From: Cymodocea nodosa | Taxonomy: Eukaryota > Streptophyta > Magnoliopsida > Alismatales > Cymodoceaceae | Assembly (NCBI GenBank): GCA_036874045.1 | Contig: CM072342.1 | Location: 8,268,501-8,332,500, forward strand | DNA length: 64,000 nt | Reading direction: 5' to 3' | Part shown: piece by piece, positions 1-12,723 of the stretch | Position numbering within the stretch: the stretch's first letter is position 1 | Layout: every line of letters begins with the position of its first letter | Made by a program: the position numbers and the translations under genes | Notes under the pieces: model-generated | The model's input: only the letters and a program-made list of their open reading frames with translations | What the model was told of the DNA's origin: nothing | The model's database searches: none

Positions 1-656
1 TATTTATTTAACTGCAACCAGACTTGACATCTCTTATATTGTTAATCTCCTTAGTCAGTTTATGCATTCACTCAGTGAAGTCCATTGGTGTGGTGTTCTT
101 CGCTTGTTGGCATACATTAAACAAACTCTTGGCAAAGGAATTCTGTATAAAAGACATGGTCATACTAATATTGAAGGCTACTCAGATGTAAGTTATGTTG
201 GAGATAGGATTAGCAGGAAATCTACATCTGGCTTCTTGACCTATGTTGGGGGCAATCTTGTCATGTGGAGGAGCAAGAAATAGAATGTGATTGCAAAATC
301 TAGTGCTGAGGCTGAATACAGAAGTATGTCCAACACCTCTACGGAGCTAATCTTGTTAAAGGCCTTATTGTTTGAGCTAGGAGTTAACAATTATGATCCA
401 TTGCCAATGTATTGTGACAGTCAAGCTGCTACACATATTGCTATCAATCCAATATTTCATGAAAGGACCAAATATGTAGAAGTAGATTGTCATTTCATCT
501 GCAATAATGTTCAAAAGAAAATCATATCCACTCCTTATATCAGGTCTGAAAATCAGGTTGCAGATATTCTCACCAAAAGATTAAATGCTAATGCTTTTAG
601 GAAACTTTGTAATAAGTTGGACATGTATGATATGTATGCTCTAGCTTAAGGGGGAG
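1..656 (+). mobile_element. Ty1/copia fragment: end of RT, RNase H, polypurine tract
   Basis: This is the 3' end of a copia element that runs in from the left. The translation shows the end of the reverse transcriptase region (LDISYIVNLLSQF) and then a copia RNase [45 protein letters not shown] and a late QVADILTK. A polypurine tract (AAGGGGGAG, about 648-656) follows, directly before an LTR. The element is broken, but its RNase H is still easy to read. It has the same layout as the copia elements at 5,777 and 28,560. Confidence 0.9.
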
Positions 657-837
657 TGTTAAGTGTCTTGTGCTTAACAAGGATCCATTTAAGGATCTAT
701 CTAAAAATCCATCTATCTCCCTCTTCCTTTATATACTTGTAATTGTAGGTTATGGAAAGAGACTATTCTTCTTCTTCTTCTTCTTCTTCTACTAATACGA
801 TAAATATTTGTAATTAAACTTAACTTATTGTTTCACA
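657..837 (+). repeat. 3' LTR of the copia fragment
   Basis: It starts TGTTAAGTG immediately after the polypurine tract and plausibly ends TTTCACA, about 181 bp. A TATA-like TATATACTTG and a run of CTT/TTC trinucleotides (about 762-791) lie inside. The 3' boundary is inferred from the TG...CA rule only, because the partner LTR is outside the window. Confidence 0.6.
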
Positions 838-2669
838 TTAAACTATACTAATGGCAACTTTTAAATCTGACAAAATGCATGAATTAACCTCTATAAATTG
901 CATAAATTCAAGTTTGAACAAGTATAATAAACAATGATAGATACATGGAAAAATAAAAACCAATTGCTATAAGTAGTAGTAGTAGTAAATGGTAGTGTTA
1001 GTGAACCTCTGTGGAGAGGCAATAATAGTAAAGAAACTCTAATCATTAGACGCAACAACAATAGAAAATCTCCAACTATGTAGAAGTAACAATAAAAAAC
1101 TTTTGACCTTGTAAGGATAGTAACAGTAGAATATTTTAAGATAAATTTTAGAAGTAATCTCAAATAGTAGTAAAATAACCACTAGTTGATATGATTTAAG
1201 GTAGTGAATCAAATAAGTGTGGTTTATCCTTACAAAGTTGGTAGATAGATGTGAATTACCTTGAAGATTTTTTTTTTTGAAATTTTAGTTTTTTTTTTAT
1301 TTCTAATTTTTTTACTTCCAACTTTTATTCCTAATTTTTTATGAAATAATAATTTTTTCCTTCTTCTCTCTCCTTTTCTTTTTTTTCTCTTTCCTTCTCT
1401 TCCTTTTTCTCCTTATTTTTTACTTTTCTTCTTCATTTTCTCTCTCCTCCTCCTTGAATCTTCTTCTTCCCTTTTTTTCCTCTATTTCTTCCTTCTCTTT
1501 CTTTTCTTTTCTTCTTTCCTATTTTTTCCTTTTCTTCTCTTCTCCACTTTCTTCTTTGTCCATCCATCTCTCCCTTGGAACCCTAATGGGTGTAGGGGGC
1601 AATGAAAAGGAAAATGACTACTGAAGGGAATATAGGATGGTAGAATCAGGCTTGAGACAATTCTTGATGAAGAGTGAGGAGGAGATTAAGATTGTAGATT
1701 GGGACTTGGGCTATGCTGCTACTTTAGAGTTAGGTTGGTTATAGATGAGTAGACCAACAGTTCTAATCTTGAGATTGACATAGAGTAACAATGAAATGTT
1801 TTGCTTTACCTTTTTTTTGTGGTAATTCACATGCTTCACCCATTTTGCTTTGAATGCCTTCTTGTAGAACTTCACTACCTTTTGCCTTGCTAGGAAGCAT
1901 AATCTTTATCTTGAACATCTTGATCATCATTAGTTACCATACGACCATTCTGCATCTCAATTACTAGAACACCTGTTGCCTCTTGGAATAAATGTGGTCG
2001 GGAAGGGTGTGGAAGAGAGTGACAAGAGAACTAAACCTTAGGGAGGAGAAATAGAAGCTACAGTAAGGAAAAGAAGTAGAGAGGTGTTGGGGAAAGTGGA
2101 AAGAGAAGTTAGCAGAGAGAGAGGTGCTGATGTAGGAGGGTTGGCGATGGTTGTAGTGATGGAGACACCTAAGAAGAGCAAAAAAATGAAAAACTGGCTT
2201 CAATAGGGGCTAGCAAGGTTGGCTGATGGTGGTGGTTAGGAGAAAGGAGGATGATAACTATGGTTTTCCTCTCCCCTACCTTGATTGCTCACATTTAGTG
2301 ATTCCCAAAACCTAAGTTATAAGACTATATTAGAACATAAAAAACAAGTGAAAGTTATATTATATTTCATAAGCAAACAAAACCTTTATATATAGAGGCT
2401 ACATAGAGAAGACAAAGACACCATAAACAATGTAAGTCTAAACCCACTTGTAATACAATATTTACTCTCACAAGGGTAAACTTATGACAATGCATTCCTC
2501 ATGCCATTTGGTGACATGGGTTGTTGGAAAGAAACAAGGTCTTTCCTAATTCTATCCATAATGAAACATATTTCAAGTTTAAGTTATGCTTGTATAAGTA
2601 CTTTCAAATATAATCAAAATAAGTGCTTATCCTAAAAATAGGACATGTTTGAAAATGCCTTTTTATGCT
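838..2669. other. Intergenic DNA, no gene recognised
   Basis: AT-rich DNA with a short TAG/GTA trinucleotide run near 975-990 and a long pyrimidine-rich tract (listed separately). Open frames on the minus strand near 891-1,163 and 1,964-2,203 have no recognisable domain. A minus-strand TATATATAAAGG-like sequence near 2,385-2,400 could be a promoter of an LTR relic, but no paired end was found. Confidence 0.5.
1268..1570. repeat. Pyrimidine-rich low-complexity tract
   Basis: About 300 bases almost purely of T and C on the plus strand, opening with a run of T and continuing as mixed TTC/CTT/TTTTCT without a clean unit. No coding potential. It may be decayed microsatellite or a site prone to triplex DNA. 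Confidence 0.8.
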
Positions 2670-2888
2670 TTTTTTTTGGCTAAAGATCCCTAATCTATTC
2701 ATGGGGTAGGAACTTAAAGAAAGGAAAAGTACAAGTGGGGGACTATGCAAAACCCATCACAATAGAAAATACAAAATGACATGGAAAGAAAACACAATTG
2801 GAAATAATCACCCTATCTTAGGGCAAGAGATGTTCCATCTATCAAGAGTAAGGTTCCCTTGGGTTTGTTTATGTAAGTTAGAAATATC

Positions 2889-3480
2889 CTAGAAAAGTTT
2901 TAAGCACCTATGCATGATACCTTCCTTTGCTAAAGAGTTACCTATCATTGCCTTTCTTGAAGATTTTGGACATTGAGTGGACATGTAGGGAGAGATTAAA
3001 ATATTTGGCCAATAGTTATAGTTATCAATCAAAGGATACCATTTGTCCATCACAACTTGATATAAGGTGAGAGAATCAATATCTACTTCTACTTCACTAA
3101 GAGGTATGCCAGCATGGAGGCATAGAAGTAATCCATCTAGGAGCACTCAAGCTTCTATAATAAGGCAATCACCCTTTTCATAGAAATTATAGAATGCTAT
3201 CTTAATTCGGGCCATTGGCATCCCTGACCACTCTTCCCCTTGAAGTAAATGTGGAGTTAACATGCTCCATTTACATTTAATTTCCATCTTCCAGTTGTTG
3301 GTTTAGATTGGCAAATCCATTGAACATCTGTACTATCAAACATCTGTCTCATATCCACATGAGACAAAAGATGTGTTCTTACCCCTATTGATATTTTCGC
3401 ATTTGTCTTTCCAACATTTCCATGGTAGGATAGCCACAAAGAAATGACACTTATGTTTAATACTCTTCTTTTTGGCATGA
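2889..3480 (-). pseudogene. LINE RNase H domain and upstream linker
   Basis: Plant L1 elements carry a C-terminal RNase H. Seen here are GRWKLNVNGA (the family has GW.KLNVDGA, which supplies the first catalytic Asp; here it is Asn), then LLDGLLLCLHAGI, VEVDIDSLTL and the end IGNSLAKEG (family: GN..AD.LAKEG). The Asp-to-Asn change and the loss of the final Asp context point to a dead enzyme. The zf-RVT region (CACCRFVVNVDHANHLL, on the minus strand at about 3,540-3,720) lies just upstream. Confidence 0.8.
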
Positions 3481-3856
3481 ATCATCTTGTTCACATAATT
3501 TCTCCACTTATCTTAATTTTGCAATTGTAAGGCAAATGTTCTATTGCACCAAAATCTATGGAGAACCACCTATTCTCCCTCAAATAATAAATGGTTAGCA
3601 TGATCCACATTCACCACAAATCTACAACAAGCACACATTAAGGCAATGGAAATGCCTTTCCTCTAGATATTATCCTCAGTAGGTTGAGCATTGTAATAGA
3701 ATTTCCAAAGGAAGAAGGATACCTTGGTTGGGATGAAGTTGCACTAACATCCTACATTTAAAGATATAACCTCCCTCTTGTTTCGAATAAGCTCTCACAT
3801 AGATTTAATTGTTAAGTCACCGTTGGTCATCCACTTAAATGAAAGTAATGAGACTT

Positions 3857-4470
3857 TCAATCACCTTCTTTTAGACATTTTAGATGAGCTTTTTGTGCAA
3901 AATAAGCCTCCCTTTTTAGATCATTAGAATGCAACTGCTTCCTTGCATTGTCTAGCCTATCTGCTGCCTCTTGGTTCCAACCATCTTGCAGGGAAGATTC
4001 CAACCTTGCAATATTGTGAAGAAGTATCTCCCTTTGCATATTAGCATCCCCAAATACTTGTTTATTTCATCTTATGAGTTGTTGCTTAGGCTTAGCAAGT
4101 TTCTTAGATAGATTTCTGATTGGGCATTTGTCTAGTTTGACTTTTCATGCATTAGCCACCACTTATTTGAAGTCTTTATGTGGAAATACCAAACCTCTCC
4201 ATTGGAGTAGCTGATCTGACATGAAATAGCTTGTTCACTCTCATAATGGATCTATAGTTGAGTTTTGTTGGACCAAATCTTCCCTCCCATATTAGCTACC
4301 TTGCTAGAGTCAAAGTCTAGCATATGAACCACCTTTGGACACAGATATGTAGCTAGAAAAGGTTCAGAAATAGCTATAATCTTAATTCTATGCTTCTTTA
4401 TCAACTCTTTAAATGTGATTTTGGGTAGCCTTGTTGTCAATGCCTTTGCAATTCCAAATGAGGATATCCA
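3857..4470 (-). pseudogene. LINE endonuclease start and pre-RT linker
   Basis: On the minus strand, about 4,470-4,255 encodes the opening of an L1 endonuclease (RLPKITFKELIKKHRIKII, then ISEPFL). The segment down to 3,857 matches the helical linker that precedes the RT (LESSLQDGWNQEAADRLDNA, then AHLKCLKEGD). Most of the endonuclease core is missing between the two. LINE-type decay, not a host gene. Confidence 0.75.
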
Positions 4471-4479
4471 TAGATAAGA

Positions 4480-5560
4480 TGAAGGTAAGTGGGTTCCCCT
4501 TAGACAGGGATGCGACCTTCATCACTCAACTATGAGTTTTCAACAATACATTAGTTATCATCTTTGGTAGTCTCTCGAGCTCTCCTCAGAGAGTAGGCCT
4601 TCCTTCTTTTATAGAATCTCCTTGAACATCGATTTGCATTTTCAAAATCCGATTTGTAACTCAATTCCCCTCCCTTATCCAGTGGTTTCTCTCTTTCATT
4701 GTTTGTTTCAACCCCCACCACATTGACCTTATGTCCATCATCAATGAGAACCTCTGAATCCTCCTAATTGTGGATAGAATTCTCTTGATGATTATTTGCC
4801 ACCCTAGCTCAATTGACACACATTGTCATAGGCTTTTATTACAGCAGCCCATCCTAAGAGTTGTTTTTGTCCATTCAGTGATTTTTTGGTTGGGAGAAGC
4901 TTTGCTGTTCTGTTCTTGTTGAACCACATGCAAGGCCTCTCTATCTTCATGTTCACAGCCTTGGTTAGAGTTGACCCCTTGAGTATTAAGGGTGTGGAGG
5001 TTTGACTCCATGTTTCCCCCAACCCTCTATGTCTTAGTTGTCAATCTATCACATTGTCCTTTCTTTCTTGTCATTGTGGTCCAGTCCCCATCAACACCTT
5101 TCTTTTGTGGATTGCTAGGGACCTCCTTGTGGCTATTCTATCTCAACTCCCCACCTTTGGTCTACCTTGTTTTTACACCATCTATATGATTTTGCTAATC
5201 AACTTCTGTTGGTATTCAACCTTCGACATTCGTTGACATTTTGCCCAAATATGCAGCACTTGGTGCAATACTTCAGAACATGTGGCTCATACTCAACCAA
5301 TTGTACAATTTCATCATCTTCATTCTTGATTTTGATGAATTTAGATAGAGGTTTGGAGACATCCATATCAGAGTAGTAACACTTGACTTAGTAAATCAAG
5401 TAATATCTTTGTGCATGTACAAATATTTTCCTAATCAGCCTACAATAGATTTCACAATTGAGGGAGCTTGTAAATGAGCTCATAGTTTGGGCAATGAGAC
5501 TCAAATCAAAACTTATAAAGATTCAAATGTTGACGAGCTCATGGACATGTTTCTTTGGGC
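4480..5560 (-). pseudogene. LINE ORF1 remnant with zinc knuckle
   Basis: The ORF1 of plant L1 elements is a nucleic-acid-binding protein with a DUF4283-like region and a CCHC knuckle. The knuckle is visible at about 5,228-5,272 on the minus strand. The rest is polar, low-complexity linker with several interruptions. The stretch 5,561-5,776 up to the next copia LTR may be the N-terminal part of the same ORF1 (minus-strand frame with SLVLFYKSKFAIIDELRLKK), but this is weak. Confidence 0.6.
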
Positions 5561-5776
5561 CCCCTTGCCATCCCCTTTAGAACACATTGGCTTTGAATTG
5601 TTCAGTGCTCTTGTCATACCTTGAACCTTGAATGACTAGTAGATGGTATGTAATGAATTCTTGTGGCAACTTCTTCAATCGTAGTTCATCTATAATTGCA
5701 AACTTGCTCTTGTAAAATAATACCAATGAGCTTGTATTTGTCCAATCAAAGTTGCCCATCATTCCACCTTTGTATT

Positions 5777-5922
5777 TATTAGAATATATGATGTTAAGAA
5801 GAATACTTGTAGCTATCAAATATCCATTTAAATGTAAATGGATATTCGATTGGTCAAAGGGGTATTTATCCCTTTCTTGTACTCTATAGTAAATTATATA
5901 CATTTTTCTTCAGTCTTGCTAA
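5777..5922 (+). repeat. 5' LTR of the copia element
   Basis: It matches 10,650-10,803 along its length: TATTAGAATATATGATG at the start, a shared core AAATGTAAAT..ATATC.GAT and GGGGTATTTATCCCTTTC, and TCTTGCT at the end. It is followed at once by a TGGTATCAAAG primer-binding site. About 146 bp, short for a copia LTR. Confidence 0.88.
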
Positions 5923-8900
5923 ATTTGGTATCAAAGTATTCATCGAAACCCATTGTTGGACACCACCAACTGAGGTTCACCTATTGAATCGACTATCACC
6001 ACCACCACCACCAAGGGAGCAATGCACGTCTATCAGTTTCCAAGTTCAATGGTTGGCATTCCCGTCGTTGATGTTGACCATCAACTCTTAACAAGTGACA
6101 ATTATTGAACCCTTAATCAAAAGAGGAAGGACACATCTATTTGGTTGGATTCAAACCGCAGACATCCTACCTTCCTCGTTTGATGATCACGAGACAATTG
6201 ACTGGATTCAAACCATCAATTGTCTTCCCTCTATTGTTTGGCTAGATTCTGTTGTCGATCACTCAAACTCAATCCTATGGACCTTGTTGGCTGGCATTTG
6301 ACCACCAACCTAGGTTATCCTTTGTGATCCTCCACTGTCAATTGTTGTTGATCCAAAAGCATTAGGAAGCTGCATTGCTTAGGCATCTCTGTTGTTGTGC
6401 TTTTCACTATCAACTACTCTTTAGAAGCTCTACTGAAAATCGTCAGCTCAACTTCTTGGTACCACTCATCTCTCTAATTTTGACTATAGTTACAATGGTC
6501 ATCTTTTTGGTATTTAGTGAAGAAAGTTAGTACTATGGTTTAAGAAGATATATTGCAGCTCGAGGACTTCTTACTGTGAACAGTAAAACCTTACAAAAAA
6601 AAAGGGTATTTATGATAATAAACTCTTCTAGTTGAACATTGTTACTTCACTTGTGGACATCATGGCATCAAGTTCTTCAAATGTTTGTGGTAGTGATTTA
6701 TTTATTAAGAATTTCTTTGGAATATCAAAAAAATTAAATGGTTCAAACTATATCATATGGGTACAAAGTTTTGAGAGGATAATTATTGTCTATCGTTAGG
6801 AAAAACATCTTTTCTCTTTACCATTAGATATTAAAGAAGCAGAATACAAATATTGGATTGCTGATGTTGTTGCTATTAGCTCATGGACGCTATCAAGCAT
6901 GGAAGTCAATGTTGCTCAATATGTGGTCATGATGAAAACTACAAAAGAGATTTGAGACACTTTACATAAAACTTATGGCCACAAGAAAAACATATCAAAG
7001 ATCTTATAAGTTTATGAGGACTTGTTTCAACTTCGATAAGGAGATAGATTTTGTCAAAACCATTATAGTTTGTTTCATGGGTTGATGAATGAATTAGACA
7101 TATACCAACCACTAACCTCAAATATTGCCACTTTTAAGAGATATAGGGAATAACTTGGAGTGACATTCTACCTTAATAGCATTAACCCTTTGGTATACTC
7201 TCAAATCCATGGGGTAGTTTTAGGAGCTGATTAGATGCTCGATCTTGTTGATACCTTTACCAAGGTCTTGTGTGTCTCCACCATTGTGTTTTTTGGGCAT
7301 AAGAACTCAGGAAGAGATGAATCAACATTGCTTGCTTCCGACAATCATGGTTGTGGAGATCAACAATGTCCAAAATGTCAATGATGTGGAAAACTAGGAC
7401 ACCTATCTAAAAAGTATTGGAAAAAATTTCCTCATCTCAAGCTTACTCCATTTGCTCATGTCACATTAGAGACATCAGAAACTACTACTTCTACCCCTAT
7501 AGTCACTATCTCCTAGGCTGCACATGAATAATTCATCCAAGCTTAAGACTCTAGTTTTAGTGTTATGAGTGCTCAAGTTATATATTTTCATCTAGGTATA
7601 GATATTGCCCTACTAGCCTTCAATGATGATTCTTGGATTATAGACTTTGGAGCTTCCTCACATATATCAAGTACAAGCAATCGACTTAATTGTTTATCAA
7701 CCTTTCTAATAAATCTAGAGTCACCATTGTTGATGGTCGTTCATGCCCTATAACTAGTTAGGGAGAGGTTCAAGTCTCCTTACAATTATGGTTGAATAAT
7801 GTTCTTTATGTACCTGATTTTTCTTTTAACTTTTTGTCCATTGATGTTACCATTGTTCAATTAAACTACTCTATAACTTTTTTCCTTTTCCACTATACTT
7901 TTTAGGACTTGTAGACATGTTGGTGGATTGGTTTGAGGCATAGGATAAGCATTTCCAGAGCATATATGTTGGCTCATGATTATATTCCTTAAGGACTAGT
8001 GGCTAGTTTATTTCTTCTCTCCTTTGGCACTATTGTTTAGGGCATCTTTCATGTGTCAAGCTTAAACAAACTATTCCATAGATCTTTGTTTCTTCTTTTG
8101 AGTGTTTTGTCAACTTGGGAAATATACTCATGCTTATTTCAAACATTTGCATTTAGTGTTGACTTTTTCTTTATTTGAAGTTGTTCATTGTGATATTTGA
8201 GGTCCAAATAGGATTTCATCCTTTATTGGTCACAAATATTATGTTGTTCTGATGTATTCAAAAAATTTATTGTTGAAATACAAAATCAATTTTTAGTTTA
8301 TTGAAAAAGTTTGCATGCTGATAATGCTCTTGAATTTTTACAATATTAGTTTCAATGTATTTGCTCCTCCTTTGGTCTCAATCGTCTGAGCACCTATCCC
8401 CATACCTCTCAATAAAATGAGATTGTTGAGTGTAAACATTGTCATATTCAGAATGTTGCTTGCACTCTTATGGTCTACATGAATGTTCTAAAATTTTTAT
8501 GGTTTAATACTATTCTTACTAATATTTATCTCATCAATAAGATGTCTTCCGTACCTCTAAGGGGTGATATACCTCTTGCATGACTCTACCCTAATCGTGA
8601 TTTATTTGTTATCCCTCCAAAGGTGTTTGGTTGCATTGTCTTTCTTCAAAATTTATCCCTTAACCTTGACAAACTGTCTTCTCGTGCATTCAAATCTGTC
8701 TTTGTTGGATATCCTTGATATCAAAAGGGATATCGCTTGTATCATCCACCTTTCAAAAAATATTATACCTTTATGGATGCTACATTTTTTGAATCTTAAT
8801 CTTATTTTGATATTGGTCCATTCGTAGATCCTGTTTCTACTTCTCTTCCAGGACTTGTGGATATACCCAATAACCTATCTACTACTTCCCCTAAGACAAA

Positions 8901-10649
8901 ATCAATACACGATGCTTACTCTCCTCTACCCTTGTAGGTCTATAGTTGGTGCCAACATCCTCTTGTTGCCCCTAAGCCAATCTCCTTCCCTAATGGTGAG
9001 TCATCTCCTAACCTTTCCATTGCTCTTTGCAAAGGCACATGCTTCTACACAGATCATCCTCTATCACATGTTATTACTTATGTTAATCTTGTCGATACAT
9101 TTCACAATTTTTCCTTAGCTATTTTCATAGTCTTTGCTTGGGAATCTTTATGAGACTCTTGAAACTTCTCACTGGAAGACAATCATGGATGAAGAAATGA
9201 GAGTTCTCCTTTCTCGTGGTACTTGGGAACTTGTTTCTCAACCTTTAGACACCAATGTTGTTACATGCAGATAGGTCTTCACCATTAAAAGGCATCTAGA
9301 TGACAATATAGGCAGATATAAGGCCCGATTAGTTGCTCGGGGCTTTACCCAGCAATGTGGTGTAGACTATGTTGAAACCTTCTCTTCTATTGCTCGATTA
9401 GACTCTATTTGTGTTATTCTCTATGGTAGTGAACAATGATTGACCTTATCCAACTTGATGTCAAGAATGTTTTTCTCTATGATAATTTGGATGAACAAGT
9501 TTTTATAGAGCAACCTCTTAAGTTTGTTGTTTAGGGAGAGAATCAAGTCTGCTTACTTCATAAGATACTTTATAGACTCAAACAAAGTCTGAAGGCTTGG
9601 TTTAAAAAGTTTAGCTGAATCATATAAAGTACTGGTTTTGATAGTTGTAGAGTTGATTATTCTATATTTATCAAACACACTTCTAAAGGTATCATTATTC
9701 TCATAGTTTATGTTGATGATATGTTGTTGATTGGGGATAATCTTTAGGACATCAAAGAAATCAAGTGATTCTTGCGATGCAATTTTGGCACTAGAGATAT
9801 GGGAAAACCAATATACTTTAGTATTGAATTTGGCTATTCTAAGGCTACCTATCTCTATCTCAAAGGAAGTATGTACTTGATCTCTTAAAGGAGACAAGAC
9901 TTGAAGGTTGCAAACTTAAGAGCATTTCGATAAAACAAAATCACTCATTGTGGGATGAAGACTCTTCAATCTATGATGATCTAGACAATTATAGAAGATT
10001 GATTAGGAAGCTTATTTACTTAACAATCACTCGACTAGACATTAGCTATGCTATAAATCTCTTTAGTTAATTTATGCATACTCCAAGAGAGGTTCATTGG
10101 CAAGGGGCAATCTGAGTCTTAGCATATCTTAAATATCATACCCTGGGAAAGGGTCTCTTGTACACAAAACATGAACATCTACAGGTGATGAGCTTCTTTG
10201 ATGTTGGATATGCAAGTGATAAGATCAATAAGAAATCCACATCTAGATACTTAACACATCTTGGAGGCAATCTAATTACTTGGTGAAGTAAGAAACAAAA
10301 TGTCATTTCTAAATCAAGTGCTGAAGTCGAATATTATAGCATGTCCAATGCAACCTCTGAACTCATTTGACTAAAGGTACTATTGTTCGAACTAGGAATT
10401 GAAGTAAACAACAATCAAGTTGTAATTCACATTACAAACAATCCACCTTTCATGAGAGAATCAAACATATGGAGGTGGATTGTCTTTTTATTTAGGACAA
10501 TGTCATCAAAGGAGTTGTCTCAACATCATTTGTGTGCTTGGAAGATCAAGTTGCTGATATTCTTATTAAGGGATTATGTGTATGAGTTTTTGAATATCTT
10601 TGTAATAAGTTGGACATGTTTGATATATATGTTCCAGTTTAAGTGAAAG

Positions 10650-10803
10650 TATTAGAATATATGATGTTAAGATGTTAAGAAGAATACTTGTAGCTATCAG
10701 ATATCCATTTAAATGTAAATAAATATCCGATCAGTCAAAGGGGTATTTATCCCTTTCTTGTACTTTACAGTAAATCATATAGATTTTTCTCCCATCTTGC
10801 TCA
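10650..10803 (+). repeat. 3' LTR of the copia element
   Basis: Partner of the 5' LTR at 5,777. It is a few bases longer because GATGTTAA occurs twice in a row. By eye the two copies differ at roughly one base in fifteen, consistent with an insertion millions of years old. Confidence 0.88.
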
Positions 10804-10829
10804 ACTGAATTAATTCTACAGAGGAAGCC

Positions 10830-11790
10830 AATTTCTAGTGGACTTCCTTGACTTATTGGAACCAAGTTGGGGTGAGAAAAGTGATTGCAGAGATTAGCAT
10901 TGGACTCATGTATTCTTGCTGTGATAATACATTAGCCACCTTATTTTCCTGTCCAAGCTTGCACTCGAATTAGTAATCATACTCCAGCATCTTGGTGAGC
11001 CATTTCTCCTTTAACCAATGTCCTAATTTGCTGATCCGCCAATTATTGACTCAATTGATCTGTGCAAATGGTAAATCATTGACCCAACATATGCTGCCAC
11101 TTGCTAACTACAATGAGTATTGTGAACATCTCCTTATTGTAGATTGGTAAACCTAGTTGCCTTTCTTTATATGCCTTACTTAGGCTAAGGGATATCCCTC
11201 TTGCATCAACATCACTCCCAGTCCCACATCTGAGGTGTGTTATTCAATCATAAATTCTTTGGAATAATTAGGTAGGATTAGCAAAGGTGCTTGGGTGAGA
11301 TTCTCTTTTAAGGCCAAAAAGGTTGTCATCATTGGGGCACTCCAACTATAGTTGTACTTAAGGGTTACATTTAGAGGAAGTGCTATCTTGCTAAAATCTT
11401 TTATGAAATTGCAATAATATCCTACAAGGCCTAAGAAACTGTGCAATCCCTTTACATCCAGTGGCTCTAGCCAATTCAGAATAGTTTTAGCCTTCTCATT
11501 CTCCATTTGTACACACTCTGGCCCACCACATGCCCCAAATAGGCAATCTTATTTATTGCAAAATCATACTTGCTCCTTTTAGCATAGAATTTGTGTACAA
11601 TCAACACCCTCGATATTATTTTGAGATGTTGTATATGAGGGTCACATGTAACGCTGTACACCAAAATGTCATTGAAAAAAAAATACAAATTGGTGAGGAT
11701 ATGGTTTTAATATGCCATTCATAATCTTTTGAAACGTGGTTGTGTGTTGCAAATATGTTTTTACTGTATATCCTAAGGGCAGTTCATCTA
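10830..11790 (-). mobile_element. Ty3/gypsy fragment: RT and RNase H
   Basis: Minus-strand remnant of a gypsy polymerase, likely chromovirus. Seen from high to low coordinates: MNGILKPY.HQFVFFFNDILVYS (RT catalytic block, near 11,650-11,720), IAYLGHVV, FLGLVGYYCNFIKDFSKIA, APLLILPNYSKEF, then an RNase H run down to about 10,850. Gag, protease, integrase and LTRs are absent here. It abuts the copia 3' LTR. Broken in several places. Confidence 0.82.
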
Positions 11791-12720
11791 TTGGAATTGA
11801 ATTTGGTTACTTCCATTTTCATAAGCATTGGTATTGAAATGATCATGTTGAAGATAAAGCAATCAAACAGTCACTTCTTTTCTCTTAAAGCATGTCCAAG
11901 TCTTCTAGTCTAGTAAATTGAAAATTACAAGCAGAACAAGCAATTTATACCAAGATGAACACAAAGATGAATAAATCGAGTTTGGTTTGTAAACAGAATT
12001 CCATTTATGAGGCTTGGGTTTAAGGAAAAATATGGATGTTTCAGTAAATGATCAGAAAAGGAGCTCACTTTGATGATAAATTCTGAGTGCAAAAATGGAT
12101 GATCACAATATTGTGACAGAAATTCGGGGTTTGTTTCAGTAAACAGAAAATGGTTGTTTCAGTAAAACATCAAAAAATTTCAGTAAAAAAAAGCAAGCCC
12201 TTGGTTCTAGAAGATACTAAGGGCATGGGCAATTAAGGTGAGTGGAAGAGAAGTTAGAGAGGAGAAAATGAGAATAAAGCACTGAAGACTTTATGAGTGG
12301 TTTGACGTTCAAGGAAAAGATTTGCAGTCAATGTTCGACATGTGAGGTGGGTTGATATTCTGATTGCATGTCATGAGCAGCAGATGGGGAGGTGCAAATG
12401 GGGAAGAGATGCAAACAGATGGACAAGGGGAGAACAGAATTCTAATTCGTGAGGAAGGAGGTGAGAATTCAGATTCCGTTTGGTATTTATTTCCAAGAAT
12501 TCATTGAAATTTGAATTCCTTTCAGCCAGAAGTGCATAAACACCCTTACACTCAGAATTGGATAGAATCAAATTTCTTTATTGCTAATTCCAAGTATGTA
12601 AACATCCCTTAAGTTTTTATTGACATATGTACAAAAACCTAAGATGAATTTCCTATCTTCTGTCACTAGCATAGCTTGAGTTTGAATAAGCCTTAATCAT
12701 CAAATATCCATACTTTTCAT
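11791..12720. other. Unassigned intergenic DNA
   Basis: No gene recognised. The decamer TTTCAGTAAA or a close form recurs about four times between 12,030 and 12,190, and two similar AAACACCCTTA/AAACATCCCTTA words sit at about 12,537 and 12,601. These hint at a small non-coding transposon, but I could not define its ends. A 66-codon minus-strand frame at 12,371-12,571 looks fortuitous. Confidence 0.45.
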
Positions 12721-12723
12721 ATG

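Larger units (their letters stand above)
2670..5560 (-). mobile_element. L1-type LINE, internally deleted
   Basis: Non-LTR retrotransposon relic read on the minus strand. From its 5' end (high coordinates) it shows an ORF1 with a zinc knuckle (CTKCCIFGQNVNEC, about 5,228-5,272), the start of an apurinic-type endonuclease (WNCKGI, IAISEPFL, about 4,255-4,470), the linker before the RT (AHLKCLKEGD, near 3,860), then directly a zf-RVT region and a C-terminal RNase H. The reverse transcriptase, normally about 1.5 kb, is absent between the linker and zf-RVT. The run of T at 2,670-2,678 fits the complement of the 3' poly(A) tail. The element cannot move by itself. Confidence 0.85.
5777..10803 (+). 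mobile_element. Ty1/copia element with both LTRs, heavily decayed
   Basis: A structurally complete but old copia element. Order: 5' LTR (5,777-5,922), tRNA-Met-type primer site (about 5,925-5,940, TTGGTATCAAAG), leader, gag (about 6,660-7,560, with a CCHC-like knuckle near 7,370-7,440), protease (WIIDFGASSHIS, near 7,640), integrase (about 8,020-8,700, including GAG-pre-integrase LSC...KL), RT (about 9,140-9,910, with LVVYVDDML-like block near 9,710), RNase H (about 10,180-10,620), 3' LTR. It carries many breaks (tens), so it is long dead. Order protease-integrase-RT-RNase H defines copia; the gag and short LTRs suggest an Ale/Retrofit-like lineage (inference). Confidence 0.88.

Noticed and set aside
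5561-5903. 108-codon minus-strand frame as a separate gene
   Set aside because: Its first part is the antisense of a copia LTR and the remainder is at best LINE ORF1.
12030-12190. Recurring TTTCAGTAAA words
   Set aside because: Irregular spacing and no flanking inverted or direct ends; not enough to call a repeat family.
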